Shown: positions 9,155-18,425, counted from the first letter of the stretch. The stretch is 64,000 bases of DNA from Archaeoglobus sp. JdFR-27 (GCA_002011235.1 MTMO01000034.1:1-64000); one strand, 5' to 3'. Numbers and translations are program-made. Notes: generated by a model not told the origin, from the sequence alone.

Positions 9155-9278
9155 ATTTTATCACCTGATTTTAGATACATAACATTAAGGTGCGAAACCA
9201 CGTATCTAACAACGTATTTCCCAAATATGGTTACTCCAGCTACTAGGACTTTTATCTTTTCAACTCCTATTTGAACTC

Positions 9279-9767
9279 TCAACCTTTTCTTTTATTCAAC
9301 TTCCGTCGCCTTGCAAAAAGACTTCCAATCATCAGACTTGTGATTACAGTTCCGATAATGGCAGAAATTATGAAGTTGGGCCAGGAAATCATTCCTTGGA
9401 GTAAACCATAGCGTATTATGAAGTACATAACAATCCAGTAGAGTGGACTGGTCATCAGTCCTGGAGAATACTCCTTGAAGATTGCTGTTCCAAGCACATG
9501 CCAGAAACCATTTGTAACAAATACCCAACTCATGGCTAAAGGAAAAATGACCCAATCACCACCGAAAGCCTCGTAGAGAATTATGCCGAAAACATTAATC
9601 GAGTGAAAAACCGTATTAAACCAAAAGAACATTCTTCCGTTGTATTCCGGCCAGAAATGTCTTTTCACCATGTTTACAAATCCGTCACTGATAGCTGTTT
9701 CATCAAGACAGTGAACTATATAGGATGCTTCCATTCCCCAGAACAAAATGTTTAATGGTATCACCAT
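9279..9767 (-). CDS. HXXEE-domain-like integral membrane protein
   Basis: 162 residues with four to five hydrophobic helices. Near the N terminus the sequence HCLDE matches the HXXEE-type motif (here with Asp in the first acidic place), followed further on by FNTVFHSIN and NGFWHVLGT, which supply the Asn/His pairs seen in that family. These are membrane proteins of unknown function, possibly metal-dependent enzymes. A basic tail ends the protein (ARRRKLNKRKG). Assignment rests on motif pattern only. Confidence 0.5.
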   Translation of the reverse strand: MVIPLNILFWGMEASYIVHCLDETAISDGFVNMVKRHFWPEYNGRMFFWFNTVFHSINVFGIILYEAFGGDWVIFPLAMSWVFVTNGFWHVLGTAIFKEYSPGLMTSPLYWIVMYFIIRYGLLQGMISWPNFIISAIIGTVITSLMIGSLFARRRKLNKRKG

Positions 9768-10000
9768 TTTATCCCCACTATTTCCTTTCCATCAATATTC
9801 TTCTTTACATTATTTTTCCGTCATTTCGGTTCTTTAATTGCGAGTGCGTGAATTTATCTACATGTGAGAAGTTGAATGGTAGCTAAGTATTTAGATGAGT
9901 TCAATCTACTTAAATTACCTTACTTCCTTAAGTATAAGTTTTCCTATTTTAAAAAGTTCAAACTACAATGGATTTCTGCTCTAAGATATAATGTTGTGGT

Positions 10001-10066
10001 AAAATCACGATGACAAAATCACGATGACAAAATCACGATGACAAAATCACGATGACAAAATCACGA
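10001..10066. repeat. 14-bp tandem repeat, 4.7 copies
   Basis: The unit AAAATCACGATGAC is repeated head to tail four times without mismatch (10001-10056), then breaks off after ten bases. It lies in the 376-base gap between the membrane protein (start 9767) and the radical SAM gene (10144). No gene is visible in that gap. The copies are contiguous with no spacers, so this is a simple minisatellite, not CRISPR. Confidence 0.9.
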
Positions 10067-10110
10067 CAAAATGCAAAACTAAAAAATCTTCTAAATCAGC
10101 ATTTCAACAA

Positions 10111-10119
10111 ATATTTATT
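10111..10119 (+). promoter_or_regulatory. Candidate TATA box for the radical SAM gene
   Basis: ATATTTATT is centred about 29 bases before the ATG at 10144, consistent with a leaderless or nearly leaderless transcript. A second AT-rich element at 10127-10135 is too close to the start codon to serve as its TATA box. Confidence 0.35.
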
Positions 10120-10143
10120 CAACACCTTATAAACAACCAAGCA

Positions 10144-11010
10144 ATGAGATATGAAGAACCAGTATTCCGTCCACCAAGTGAGGCTTACAGCCTGATAATT
10201 CAAGCTACGATAGGATGCTCCCACAATAAATGTACATTCTGTGGGATGTATAGGGGGAAAAAGTTTAGAATCAGAGATCTCGACGAAATCAAAGAAGACA
10301 TTCTTCTATCTAAAGAATACTATGGAGAAGTAAGGAGAATTTTTCTTGCTGACGGAAATGCCTTCGCTATGCCAACAGATCAACTCCTTGAAATCTTGGA
10401 TTTTGCATATGCAATTTATCCGAAGCTTGAGAGAGTCAGTGCCTACGCTGGCCCCCTCGATCTACTAGAAAAGGATGATAATGAGATAATGGAGCTGAAA
10501 AAAAGGGGACTTAAGCTACTTTACCTCGGAGTGGAAACGGGAGATGATGAACTCCTCAAAAAAATCAGAAAAGGAGCAACAGCCGAAGAAACGGTCGAAG
10601 CTGGAAGAAAAGCTATCAGGAATGAAATGACTCTCTCCATTACCGTGCTCATTGGTTTAGGTGGAAAACAAGGATCATTTAGGCACGCTAAAGAGACAGC
10701 AAAAGTCATAAATCAAATAGAGCCCCACTATACAGCCGCCCTTACACTAATCCTAATCCCCGACACACCTCTCCACAGGATGTATGAGAGGGGTTTATTC
10801 CAGCCTCTTGATAAAATGGAGACCCTACAGGAATTAAGATGGATGATTGAAGATATAAACTGCAGAACGATTTTCAGAAGTAACCATGCCTCAAACTACT
10901 TGCCAATAAAAGGAAATCTCCCAGATGACAAGGAAGAAATTCTGAGAATGATCGATTACTCAATGAAAAATCCGAGAGTCCTGAGACAGGAGTTTTTGAG
11001 GGGGCTTTAA
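10144..11010 (+). CDS. Radical SAM protein with CX4CX2C cluster
   Basis: 288 residues. The cluster-binding segment GCSHNKCTFCGMYRG holds Cys25, Cys30 and Cys33, a CX4CX2C spacing seen in some COG1032/Elp3-like radical SAM enzymes rather than the common CX3CX2C. LGVETGDDELLKKIRKG and TLILIPDTPL match the later strands of the SAM barrel. It has no B12-binding domain. The reaction is unknown; related proteins are simply annotated as radical SAM. It stands alone. Confidence 0.75.
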   Translation: MRYEEPVFRPPSEAYSLIIQATIGCSHNKCTFCGMYRGKKFRIRDLDEIKEDILLSKEYYGEVRRIFLADGNAFAMPTDQLLEILDFAYAIYPKLERVSAYAGPLDLLEKDDNEIMELKKRGLKLLYLGVETGDDELLKKIRKGATAEETVEAGRKAIRNEMTLSITVLIGLGGKQGSFRHAKETAKVINQIEPHYTAALTLILIPDTPLHRMYERGLFQPLDKMETLQELRWMIEDINCRTIFRSNHASNYLPIKGNLPDDKEEILRMIDYSMKNPRVLRQEFLRGL

Positions 11011-11231
11011 TTGGATTTTTTGATTGTTTTTGGATGTTTTTAGGTGTATCACAATTACCGATCCTTTTTTCTCTAACGAAGCTAAACATTCTATCCAGAA
11101 TGTTTCATGGTTTCTTTAAAAAGAATATTTAAAAAGAATAAAAATCAAAAGGGAGAACAGTTGAAAGGCACCCCCAACTTCTATAAAAGTTGTATAAGCT
11201 GTATAAATTTTAGATTTGACACTTGAGCGAC

Positions 11232-11726
11232 TTAGTGAAAATCCTTAATCCTCTTCAGCAAACCCTCAATTTCATCGATCCATCTGCTAACAATTGTTTT
11301 GTACTCACCACTTTCAATCTTTTTCCTTTTTATAAGCAGGATTTTAGGAATCCGAGCATCTTTTTTCTCTATTTCCTCAACCATGCTTTTTGTATATCTC
11401 TCTTCATCAAATCCTCCGTAGGTAATAACAAGAAAAACAGTTTTTCCCCTCAAATCAACTTTATTTAAAAAAGTTGTGATTGGGGGACAGTTAAAAGTCC
11501 ATTTAGGCATTCCAAGGAAAAAGATGTCTGAAGACACTTCAATTGGATTGATCTTCACCCCTACACCCGGTATGAACGAGAGAAAAAGCCATACAAGGTA
11601 AGGAAAATCCCTTTTTGGCTTGATTTCTTGAACTTTAACGGAAAAGCCCCTTTTCTCAAGTTCAGCAGATATACATTCAAAGACCTTCCTCGTATTTCCG
11701 CTCCAGGAAAAGTATACGAGTTCCAT
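11232..11726 (-). CDS. Flavodoxin-like protein
   Basis: 164 residues. The N-terminal MELVYFSWSGNTRKV is the phosphate-binding loop of flavodoxins (S-x-S/T-G-N-T). Later FLGMPKWTFNCPP and FLVITYGGFDEER match the other FMN loops. Likely a cytosolic FMN electron carrier or a flavodoxin-domain oxidoreductase. It has no partner oxidoreductase next to it. Confidence 0.75.
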   Translation of the reverse strand: MELVYFSWSGNTRKVFECISAELEKRGFSVKVQEIKPKRDFPYLVWLFLSFIPGVGVKINPIEVSSDIFFLGMPKWTFNCPPITTFLNKVDLRGKTVFLVITYGGFDEERYTKSMVEEIEKKDARIPKILLIKRKKIESGEYKTIVSRWIDEIEGLLKRIKDFH

Positions 11727-11813
11727 GATATTGTTTTTTGTTCTAAATTATTAAAGTAATTTCTAAATTTCTAGATTTACACGCCTCATCAAGTAAAATT
11801 GGCCAAAATGGAA

Positions 11814-12026
11814 TCAGAAATCATAAATTTCAACACCTGCAATCTTGAAAATCTGGATGATGCCCTTTGAACTACAATCTTCGCATTCAACTTCCATTAT
11901 TATCCTATTCCCTCTTTCCATTTTCCTCAATATCTTTGCTTTATGCTTTTTACCATCGTCACACACGGGACAATCAATTTCATAAAATTCTGAATCCGAA
12001 CCTTGTTCTGACAACTCCATCTTCAT
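11814..12026 (-). CDS. Small zinc-ribbon protein, 70 aa
   Basis: Two CxxC knuckles are visible: CPVCDDGKKHKAKIL and VECEDCSSKG. The second half (GIIQIFKIAGVEIYDF) forms a short beta domain. This resembles archaeal HVO_0476-like zinc fingers, often found near tRNA-synthetase or translation genes. It starts just four bases after the serS stop and is probably cotranscribed with it. Function unknown. Confidence 0.6.
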   Translation of the reverse strand: MKMELSEQGSDSEFYEIDCPVCDDGKKHKAKILRKMERGNRIIMEVECEDCSSKGIIQIFKIAGVEIYDF

Positions 12027-12030
12027 TCAC

Positions 12031-13392
12031 CTACTTTTTCACTCTCGGCAAGATGTAATCTTCCGGTGCAGAATCTATCTGCCTTAGATACTTTTTCAGG
12101 GCTTTAGGAATTCTTACTGCTCCATCCTCCTCTTGGAAGTTCTCGATAATTGCAGTTATCGCTCTGGTTGTTGCAATTGCCGTTGAGTTGAGGGTATGAA
12201 CGAAACCCTTTGTTGGTTTCCCCCTTTCCTCAGCATACCTGATGTTAAGCCTGTAGCTCTGCCAGTCCGTGCAATTGGAGCATGAGACCATCTCCCTATA
12301 TTTCCCCTGAGCCGGCATCCATGCCTCGAGATCATACTTCTTGGCTGCTACAATTCCGATATCTCCTGTACATATATTCACGATCCTGTAAGGCAACTCC
12401 AACCCCTGCCACAAAGTTTCAACGTTCTCAAGCAACTTCTCGTGCCATTCCCATGATTGTTCTGGCAAGCAGAAGACGAACTGTTCTACCTTGTTGAATT
12501 GATGTACGCGAAATATACCCTTGGTGTCCTTTCCATGGGCTCCGGCCTCCTTCCTAAAACATGGGCTGACTCCGGCATAGAGTAGAGGAAGCTCTTTCTC
12601 CTCAAGAACTTCATCCATGTGCATCGCTGCAATCGGATGTTCTGATGTTGCTATTAGATATAAATCCTCGTCCTCAACCTTATATATTACCTCCTCAAAA
12701 TCCTCAAATGCCGTAACACCGGAATATGCTTTTCTTTTCATCATGTAAGGTGGAGAGACAATTCTAAATCCTTTTTTGGAGAGAAAATCAAGAGCATAGG
12801 TTGTTATCGCAAGATCCAGCCATACGAGATCATCCAGAAGATAGAAAAACCTAGAGCCCGCAACCTTTGCCGCTCTTTCAACGTCTGTCCAGCCAAAAAT
12901 CTCTCCAGCATCTGCATGGGGCATGGGAGGTTTGTCTATGAGTTCATAATCCACTTTTCCATCTGTTTGCTTTCTGAACTCTTCTTCAAACTCCTTCAAA
13001 ACCTTTGGCTTTCCCCAGAACTTCAAAGGTACATTCTCAGAATCATCAGCTCCAATGGGAACTGAGTCATGGAGGATGTTTGGAATTGAAAGTAGAACGG
13101 AATTTAGTTCTTCCTCAATTTTTTTAAGCTCTTTTTCCCCTTCTTTTACCATTTCAGAGATTTTCTTCGCCTCTCTAATTGTTTTCTCCCTTTCGTTCCC
13201 CTTTAACTTCTTGATTTGGTGAGAAATCTTGTTTCTCTCATGCCTAAGAGCATCAAGCTCGTATCTTTTCTTTCTCCATAGCCTATCAAGTTCTATCGCT
13301 TTGTTTACGATCTCTAGATCTCCATTCCTCCTTTTTTGTGATTCGACAAGAACTTCAGGGTTCTCTCTCAATGCTCTCAATATACTCCACAT
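12031..13392 (-). CDS. serS: Seryl-tRNA synthetase
   Basis: 453 residues, class II synthetase of the common (bacterial/eukaryal-type) form, not the rare methanogen form. An N-terminal coiled-coil arm (about 25-105, rich in Lys/Glu) binds the tRNA variable arm. Motif 2 reads FRKEAGAHGKDTKGIFRVHQF-like, with the serine-binding TSEHP before it, and motif 3 is found in LNSTAIATTRAI. Charges tRNA-Ser in the cytosol. Heads a unit with the zinc-ribbon gene. Confidence 0.92.
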   Translation of the reverse strand: MWSILRALRENPEVLVESQKRRNGDLEIVNKAIELDRLWRKKRYELDALRHERNKISHQIKKLKGNEREKTIREAKKISEMVKEGEKELKKIEEELNSVLLSIPNILHDSVPIGADDSENVPLKFWGKPKVLKEFEEEFRKQTDGKVDYELIDKPPMPHADAGEIFGWTDVERAAKVAGSRFFYLLDDLVWLDLAITTYALDFLSKKGFRIVSPPYMMKRKAYSGVTAFEDFEEVIYKVEDEDLYLIATSEHPIAAMHMDEVLEEKELPLLYAGVSPCFRKEAGAHGKDTKGIFRVHQFNKVEQFVFCLPEQSWEWHEKLLENVETLWQGLELPYRIVNICTGDIGIVAAKKYDLEAWMPAQGKYREMVSCSNCTDWQSYRLNIRYAEERGKPTKGFVHTLNSTAIATTRAITAIIENFQEEDGAVRIPKALKKYLRQIDSAPEDYILPRVKK

Positions 13393-13515
13393 AGAATTCC
13401 TCCCGGCTAATTTTTTCCTTTTTGGGGTTAAAAAATGTTATGAGTATTTGTTATGAGTGCTAAGTTATGCATAGTCTTTCATATGTTCAGACTTTAGCTT
13501 AGATTCTCCTCAGTT

Positions 13516-14808
13516 CTAAATCTCCCCATATCCAGCTATCAGGATCTCCCTTCCATCCTTTCCATCCCTTCCAAATTTTATCTTCTCCTTAGTAAATTCT
13601 GATTTCGTTATCCACCATTCGCCTTGCTTGTACGCAACCTTATCGAGCATTTTCTCAAAAGTTTCCTGGAACTCAATCGCTTCGCTTTCGTCATCAAACA
13701 TGATCTTCCAGTAGAAAACGAATTCATTGTTCTTTCTGAAAATTTTGAGATTATCACCATTCCATCCTTCTGCAGCATTAAAAGAGTAGCAGTCAGGGAG
13801 GTGAGAGGAGAGGAAAACGTAGAGGAAAAACTCTCCCATTCTTGTATCTTTTATAAGCTTGAAATCATTTAAATCGATCTTAAGAAAATCATAGTCATCC
13901 CCATCAACCTTTACCTTCTCAAATCCCTCGTTACGCTTTTCCGGATGTAGAATTTGCTCTGTTGTAATTGGAGGGTTTTTTAGGATTTCGTCTACAGCTT
14001 TATAACCGCCTTTGAGATATGCTTTAGCTATGAACTTGGTTCCGAAAGTATAGGGGAAGAAGTAGAGGAAGTTAAGGTCACTCTCCTGACTCCCATAGCC
14101 CTTATTCGGTTCGGCACTGCAGTTTATATCCTGATCGATCCCTTTAACCTCTTCATCAACCTTTTTCCCTGCGTAAATCCAGCCCATTAGAACTGCATCT
14201 CCTTCAACAATGGCTCCATAAGCCTTGTTTCCATCAAAACTCTGATCATGCTTTATGGAAAAATACATGTCCTGTATCACGTGCTCAAGTTCATGGGCAA
14301 GAGCTTCACCTGCGTTTTTAGAATCGGGATCAAAATTTTCCTTAACAACATATACCTTATTTTTCCAGTAAAATGCCATAAAGCCTCCCACTTCTTTATT
14401 TTTTCTAGTCTCAAAACTAAAGTTAGAGGGGACAAGAAGCAGAGATTTGTAAAATATCTCTTCGTCCTTGAGTCTCTCTTCATCTATTGAAGGTGAGCCC
14501 CATTTTTTTACCACCCACTCTTTGGTTACAACTTCGAGGGGCACATCAGGCATGTAACCCCTAGTTTCCGTTACCCTTTTAACGACATCATCAAACAAAT
14601 CTGATGCTTTTTTATCGTAATCTGTTACATCTGTTTTTACGTAACCATTTCCTGTTCTCTCAGTCTTCTCTGGAGTCGAATTATCTTCAGGAGTAGATTT
14701 CGGGATTTCAGAATGGATGTTCCAAGAGATCGAAATTAGTGAAATGACAACTCCAGCAATTAAAAAGATTAAAAGCAGTAACATTGTGAGTTTTCCAATC
14801 CTCATCAC
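13516..14808 (-). CDS. Membrane-anchored HExxH putative metallopeptidase
   Basis: 430 residues. One N-terminal membrane segment (about 8-28) is followed by a Ser/Thr/Glu-rich linker and an external domain. ALAHELEHVIQDMYF (about 189-203) contains HELEH, the zinc-ligand pattern of zincin-type peptidases, and EGDAVLMGWIY (about 227-237) provides a downstream acidic residue as expected for the third ligand. The C-terminal domain is unrecognised. Topology suggests action at the cell surface. I know of no assigned substrate. It is divergent from the Cys-rich gene at 14858. Confidence 0.6.
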   Translation of the reverse strand: MMRIGKLTMLLLLIFLIAGVVISLISISWNIHSEIPKSTPEDNSTPEKTERTGNGYVKTDVTDYDKKASDLFDDVVKRVTETRGYMPDVPLEVVTKEWVVKKWGSPSIDEERLKDEEIFYKSLLLVPSNFSFETRKNKEVGGFMAFYWKNKVYVVKENFDPDSKNAGEALAHELEHVIQDMYFSIKHDQSFDGNKAYGAIVEGDAVLMGWIYAGKKVDEEVKGIDQDINCSAEPNKGYGSQESDLNFLYFFPYTFGTKFIAKAYLKGGYKAVDEILKNPPITTEQILHPEKRNEGFEKVKVDGDDYDFLKIDLNDFKLIKDTRMGEFFLYVFLSSHLPDCYSFNAAEGWNGDNLKIFRKNNEFVFYWKIMFDDESEAIEFQETFEKMLDKVAYKQGEWWITKSEFTKEKIKFGRDGKDGREILIAGYGEI

Positions 14809-14857
14809 TTTGAGCCCGACCGAAAGATTTATTTCATTTTTCCTCGATTTTTATTCG

Positions 14858-15091
14858 ATGTCATGTATTTTCTGCAGATATTTCTCCAGCTGTGGAGGTA
14901 TGGGAGAAATATGTGAACACTTTAGACTAAAAGAAGCAAAGAAAAATGGAAATTCAATAAACAGGTTAAAGGAAGTCAAGAGCATGAGTATAAGTGAAGC
15001 TGCAGAAAATCTCAACATGACGGTTACCGACTTTTTGACGTATATAGGAAACCTTGAGAAGGAGGGAAAGCTTAAAATTAAGTTTCTCTAG
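14858..15091 (+). CDS. Cys-rich small protein with helix-turn-helix-like tail, 77 aa
   Basis: The start is taken at 14858 (MSCIFCRYF). The frame is open further upstream but there overlaps the opposite gene and lacks coding character. Four cysteines at 3, 6, 12 and 19 could bind zinc or an iron-sulfur cluster. The remaining part (MSISEAAENLNMTVTDFLTYIGNLEKEGKLKIKF) resembles a winged-helix DNA-binding segment. A regulator is possible, but nothing here proves it. Confidence 0.5.
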   Translation: MSCIFCRYFSSCGGMGEICEHFRLKEAKKNGNSINRLKEVKSMSISEAAENLNMTVTDFLTYIGNLEKEGKLKIKFL

Positions 15092-15250
15092 TTTTGATTT
15101 AGATTTGGCTTTTTAGGTTTGGCGTTTTAGGTTTAGTTTTTAGCCGATTATTAAACGTTTTGTGTTTAATTGGTACAGAGTTAGATCAAGGAGTTACTAG
15201 ATCAGATTCATTGAAAGAGGTTTAGACCAGCTAAAAGAAACTAAAAGAAA

Positions 15251-16375
15251 CTAAAAGAGATCTTTCTCCACCATACTTATCGCTTTATCTATTTCTCTCT
15301 TAAGTACCTCAGGAATTCCCTTTATGTCAACTTCAAGGAACCCTCTTATTATCGCAGCGGTTGCCTCATCCCTCGACATTCCCCTCGACTGGAGATAGAA
15401 AATCTCCTCCTCGGCAATTTTCCCGATCGCAGCCTCATGGCTTAGATCTACATTCGGATATTTCGCTTCAAGCTCAGGAATGGCATGGATTACACCCTCT
15501 TCGGAGAGCATTAAGCCTCTACATTCCAAATGCCCCTTAACCTCGGGAGCCTCTCCAGCAATATGACCTCTTGCAATAATGGTGCCACCTTTGCTTATTG
15601 TTCTTGAAACTATCTCAGCACTGCTTCCTTCCCCTTTAAGAATCACTCTACTTCCTGAATCCACGGTTGAGTTTTCAAGGGCAACTATTATGCTGCTGAA
15701 AATGGCTGTACTGTTCTTTTCAACATAGGCTGTTGGATACATCTGAACGAGTTTTACGGGGTTCATCAAGACATAGTTACTGATGAAAACTCCATTTTCC
15801 TCGACATGGGCTGCACTTCTTGGCCTCACCTCTATGTCGGACTCCCAGCTATGGATCATTGTGAATGTGAGCTTTGCATCTTTTTTAACATAAAATTCGG
15901 AGATTCCGAGGTGCATGCCGGAAGTAACTCCGGGATGAGATGTACATCCTGAAATTATGTTGAGTTCTGACCCTTCTTCTGCAATTATAACGTTATGTAC
16001 TTTCTGCTTCGATTTTGCCTTTCTTAGATACAAACAAGCCTCGACAGGTATATCAACCTTCTTTCCAGGTAAGGATCTGATGAAATAACCGTTAACATCT
16101 TCACTATCTGCCTCTCTCGTAAAATCATCTTGATCCCTTCTCACGATTTTCCAATAATAGTCCTTAAGCCACTCATACTTTTCAAGCGCATCCCTTATGC
16201 TCATAACTTCAACGCTCTCAAGGAAAGATGAGGCTGTAGTAGTCTCCTGATCTACTTGGACAAAGCTCGCAGCTCTTCTACTTGGATCGAGTTCGATACC
16301 CACACTCTCAAGTCTCTTTTTTACCTCTGGTTTTTCTATTTCAAGTTGTTCAGATTCGGAAACTCCTTTAGACAT
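15251..16375 (-). CDS. sufB: SUF iron-sulfur assembly scaffold, SufB/SufD type
   Basis: 374 residues. The C-terminal beta-helix of SufB/SufD is recognisable: HPGVTSGMHLGISEFYV, SRTISKGGTIIARGHI, CRGLMLSEEGVIHAIPELEAKYPNVDLSHEAAIGKIAEEEIFYLQ (given here in part) is the strongest family block. Archaea usually carry one SufB-like protein that works with SufC. The N-terminal 40 bases overlap the sufC end; later ATG codons exist (near MSIRDAL), so the exact start is open. Provides the scaffold for Fe-S cluster assembly needed by the many cluster proteins in this window. Confidence 0.87.
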   Translation of the reverse strand: MSKGVSESEQLEIEKPEVKKRLESVGIELDPSRRAASFVQVDQETTTASSFLESVEVMSIRDALEKYEWLKDYYWKIVRRDQDDFTREADSEDVNGYFIRSLPGKKVDIPVEACLYLRKAKSKQKVHNVIIAEEGSELNIISGCTSHPGVTSGMHLGISEFYVKKDAKLTFTMIHSWESDIEVRPRSAAHVEENGVFISNYVLMNPVKLVQMYPTAYVEKNSTAIFSSIIVALENSTVDSGSRVILKGEGSSAEIVSRTISKGGTIIARGHIAGEAPEVKGHLECRGLMLSEEGVIHAIPELEAKYPNVDLSHEAAIGKIAEEEIFYLQSRGMSRDEATAAIIRGFLEVDIKGIPEVLKREIDKAISMVEKDLF

Positions 16376-17121
16376 CTATCTATACACCCCTCATATCCGT
16401 TTTGACTAATCTCATTCAGAATATCTTCCGGATTACCAACGCATGCAATCCTTCCTTTGTAAAGAATTACCCCATAGTCTGCATCCACGTAATCAAGGAT
16501 ATTTCCAGTATGGGTTATGATTATCCCGGACTTTCTTCTCTTCTCAACGTCTTCATCCCTCTCAAGAATCTCCCTTATGGTTTTTCCAATTAAGCTTATG
16601 TTTTCAAGGTCAACACCGCTGTCTGGCTCATCCAACATCACAAAATCCCTGTTCAGTAAAAGAAGTTGTAACAGTTCGGATCTCTTAACCTCTCCACCTG
16701 AAAACCCTTGATTTACAGGCCGATTAAGGAAATCCTCCATTTTAAGCTTCTTAGCAAATTCGTAGATCTCATCCTCGCTCCTATTCCCAATCTTTGCGCA
16801 GAATCTCAAAACATCGATTAGTTTTACTCCACTTACCTTTGGTGGAGTTTGAAAGGCAATCCCCATCCCAAGCTTAATTCGCTCATCTGTCGGGAGTGGG
16901 TTAATCTCCTGGCCTTTGAAAATTATTCTCCCACTGGAAACCTGATATGCAGGATTTCCAATGATTGCGGATAGGAATGATGACTTTCCACTCCCATTTG
17001 GCCCGAAAAGGGCATAGGTTTCTCCTTCTTTGATGTAAAGGTTAACATTTTGGAGGATTGTTTTTCCATCCACCTTCAAACCGAGATTTACAATTCTCAG
17101 CACATCTCCTCTGGGTTTCAT
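16336..17121 (-). CDS. sufC: SUF system ATPase
   Basis: 261 residues of a soluble ABC-type ATPase. Walker A FGPNGSGKSS (about 40-48), QTPPKVSGV Q-loop region, signature-like GFSGGEVKRSELLQ, Walker B VMLDEPDSGVDLEN and switch HTGNIL are all seen. The GFSGGE...DEPDSGVD combination is diagnostic for SufC. It drives conformational change of the SufB scaffold. First gene of sufCB; overlaps sufB by 40 bases. Confidence 0.9.
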   Translation of the reverse strand: MKPRGDVLRIVNLGLKVDGKTILQNVNLYIKEGETYALFGPNGSGKSSFLSAIIGNPAYQVSSGRIIFKGQEINPLPTDERIKLGMGIAFQTPPKVSGVKLIDVLRFCAKIGNRSEDEIYEFAKKLKMEDFLNRPVNQGFSGGEVKRSELLQLLLLNRDFVMLDEPDSGVDLENISLIGKTIREILERDEDVEKRRKSGIIITHTGNILDYVDADYGVILYKGRIACVGNPEDILNEISQNGYEGCIDRCLKEFPNLNNLK

Positions 17122-17143
17122 CCTTTGAATTCAAGGACGGAGG

Positions 17144-17152
17144 ATTATAAAT
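17144..17152 (-). promoter_or_regulatory. TATA box of sufCB
   Basis: On the minus strand the sequence AAATTTATAATCC lies about 25-30 bases before the sufC ATG (17121), so transcription probably starts at or very near the start codon. A GGAT-rich stretch but no clear ribosome site follows, agreeing with a leaderless message. Confidence 0.45.
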
Positions 17153-17225
17153 TTTTTGGGTTTTACATGCCGTATATACAGAAGGCCAAGAACCAGTATG
17201 TTAAGGATGGGATATCTAGAGTAAA

Positions 17226-17528
17226 ATGCTAAATCATAGGATCTACGCTAAAAAACCTCACCAAACCTATTTAGAACATTCTCTATTTGGTGACGCTTCC
17301 CATTTCTCTTTAGCATACAGCCCAAAAACAATATACAGAGAGATTATACTGTACTCTAAGCTACCATACCTGAGCTTCTCCACAAGTAAGATAGATACGA
17401 GACCTCCAAAAACCTTTTTTCAGATTGAAGACGTTTCTTTAATCTCACAGAGAATTTTTACCTCATATATTTCTTACTACTGCAATATCAACGAAAGAGA
17501 AGAAGTATTTTTCTCGAATAATCTTTGA
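17226..17528 (+). CDS. Doubtful 100-aa open frame in the sufC-GPN gap
   Basis: The 461-base gap between sufC (17121) and the GPN GTPase (17583) contains one ATG-started frame on the plus strand. The product is rich in Tyr, Ser and Ile, has no domain I recognise, no clear ribosome site and no neighbour to pair with. It could be a real orphan gene or chance. Nothing else (RNA gene, repeat) is apparent in the gap. Confidence 0.2.
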   Translation: MLNHRIYAKKPHQTYLEHSLFGDASHFSLAYSPKTIYREIILYSKLPYLSFSTSKIDTRPPKTFFQIEDVSLISQRIFTSYISYYCNINEREEVFFSNNL

Positions 17529-17582
17529 AGTAAGCAACTATCTTGTGTTTCTGCCCCTCTATGATCGTAATGTAGAGTATGG

Positions 17583-18350
17583 TTAGAAAAGAATTTTTTC
17601 TAAGTCTTCACCTCCATAAAAAAGCTCCTGGATTCCATCATATATATCCTCCAACCCGAGATTCTCCATTGCAGAAACGGGCACTAAAGGTCTGAAAAGA
17701 CCAAGATCACGGAGGAGGTGAAATAGTTCAGAACTTATGTTTCTATCCATCATTCGGTGCATGTCATCATAGATTTTTTCTGGGTCCAAAGCCCAGCTCA
17801 AAATCCTCTCGACTTCCTGTTCGGTCAGAACATCTGCCTTTGCAAGAACCTGGATTTGAGGTATGTTCAGCTTGAAGATCGCTGATGAACACATGAAAAG
17901 AAGGGAGAGGAATCCGGAAGGTGTTTTTGCAACGATTGGATCGAACAGATAAACCATAACACTCCGTTCTTTTCCAAGTGCATCAACAAGCAGGTTACTG
18001 CTCTCTCTCAGGGTGAAAAGCTCCATCTGCCCGGGAGTGTCTATCAAAACGTAAGGGACATCGTAATATTCGATTTCATCTTTTATATCTTCGATTTTTG
18101 TGCTGATTAGATCTGCTGCGATTATTTGCGCTCCATTGGGCCCAACACCGTAGTTCAACATGACATCCTCGAGTGTGAAGTAATCACGAATATCTATTTC
18201 CGGATTGTAAGGAAGGTTTTCAGCTCCAGGATCGAGATTCACAATAACATTTTCAAGATTCTTGTAATCAAACCAGTCTGAGAGGGCTTTGGTGAGATAA
18301 GTCTTGCCAGATCCTGCGGTACCTACCATGTATATCAGAACTTGAAGCAT
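17583..18350 (-). CDS. GPN-loop GTPase (XAB1/Npa3 family)
   Basis: 255 residues from the ATG at 18350. The P-loop GTAGSGKT is at residues 10-17 and the diagnostic Gly-Pro-Asn loop is in YGVGPNGAQ; DTPGQMELF is the G3 motif and AKADVL the G4. Archaeal GPN proteins are homodimeric GTPases; eukaryotic relatives help assemble RNA polymerase II. A longer frame reaching 18473 is an artefact: its extra N terminus (SLVFSLVFSLVFS) is just the translation of a 12-bp tandem repeat. Confidence 0.85.
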   Translation of the reverse strand: MLQVLIYMVGTAGSGKTYLTKALSDWFDYKNLENVIVNLDPGAENLPYNPEIDIRDYFTLEDVMLNYGVGPNGAQIIAADLISTKIEDIKDEIEYYDVPYVLIDTPGQMELFTLRESSNLLVDALGKERSVMVYLFDPIVAKTPSGFLSLLFMCSSAIFKLNIPQIQVLAKADVLTEQEVERILSWALDPEKIYDDMHRMMDRNISSELFHLLRDLGLFRPLVPVSAMENLGLEDIYDGIQELFYGGEDLEKILF

Positions 18351-18425
18351 AAAGTAATGAAACCAGGAGGGAAATTTAGTTTTTTGCCATTTAGAAAGAT
18401 TGGCTGAAACAAAATTTAGTAGTAT

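Noticed and set aside
10001-10066. Possible CRISPR array
   Set aside because: Copies of 14 bp are contiguous, with no spacers and no cas genes.
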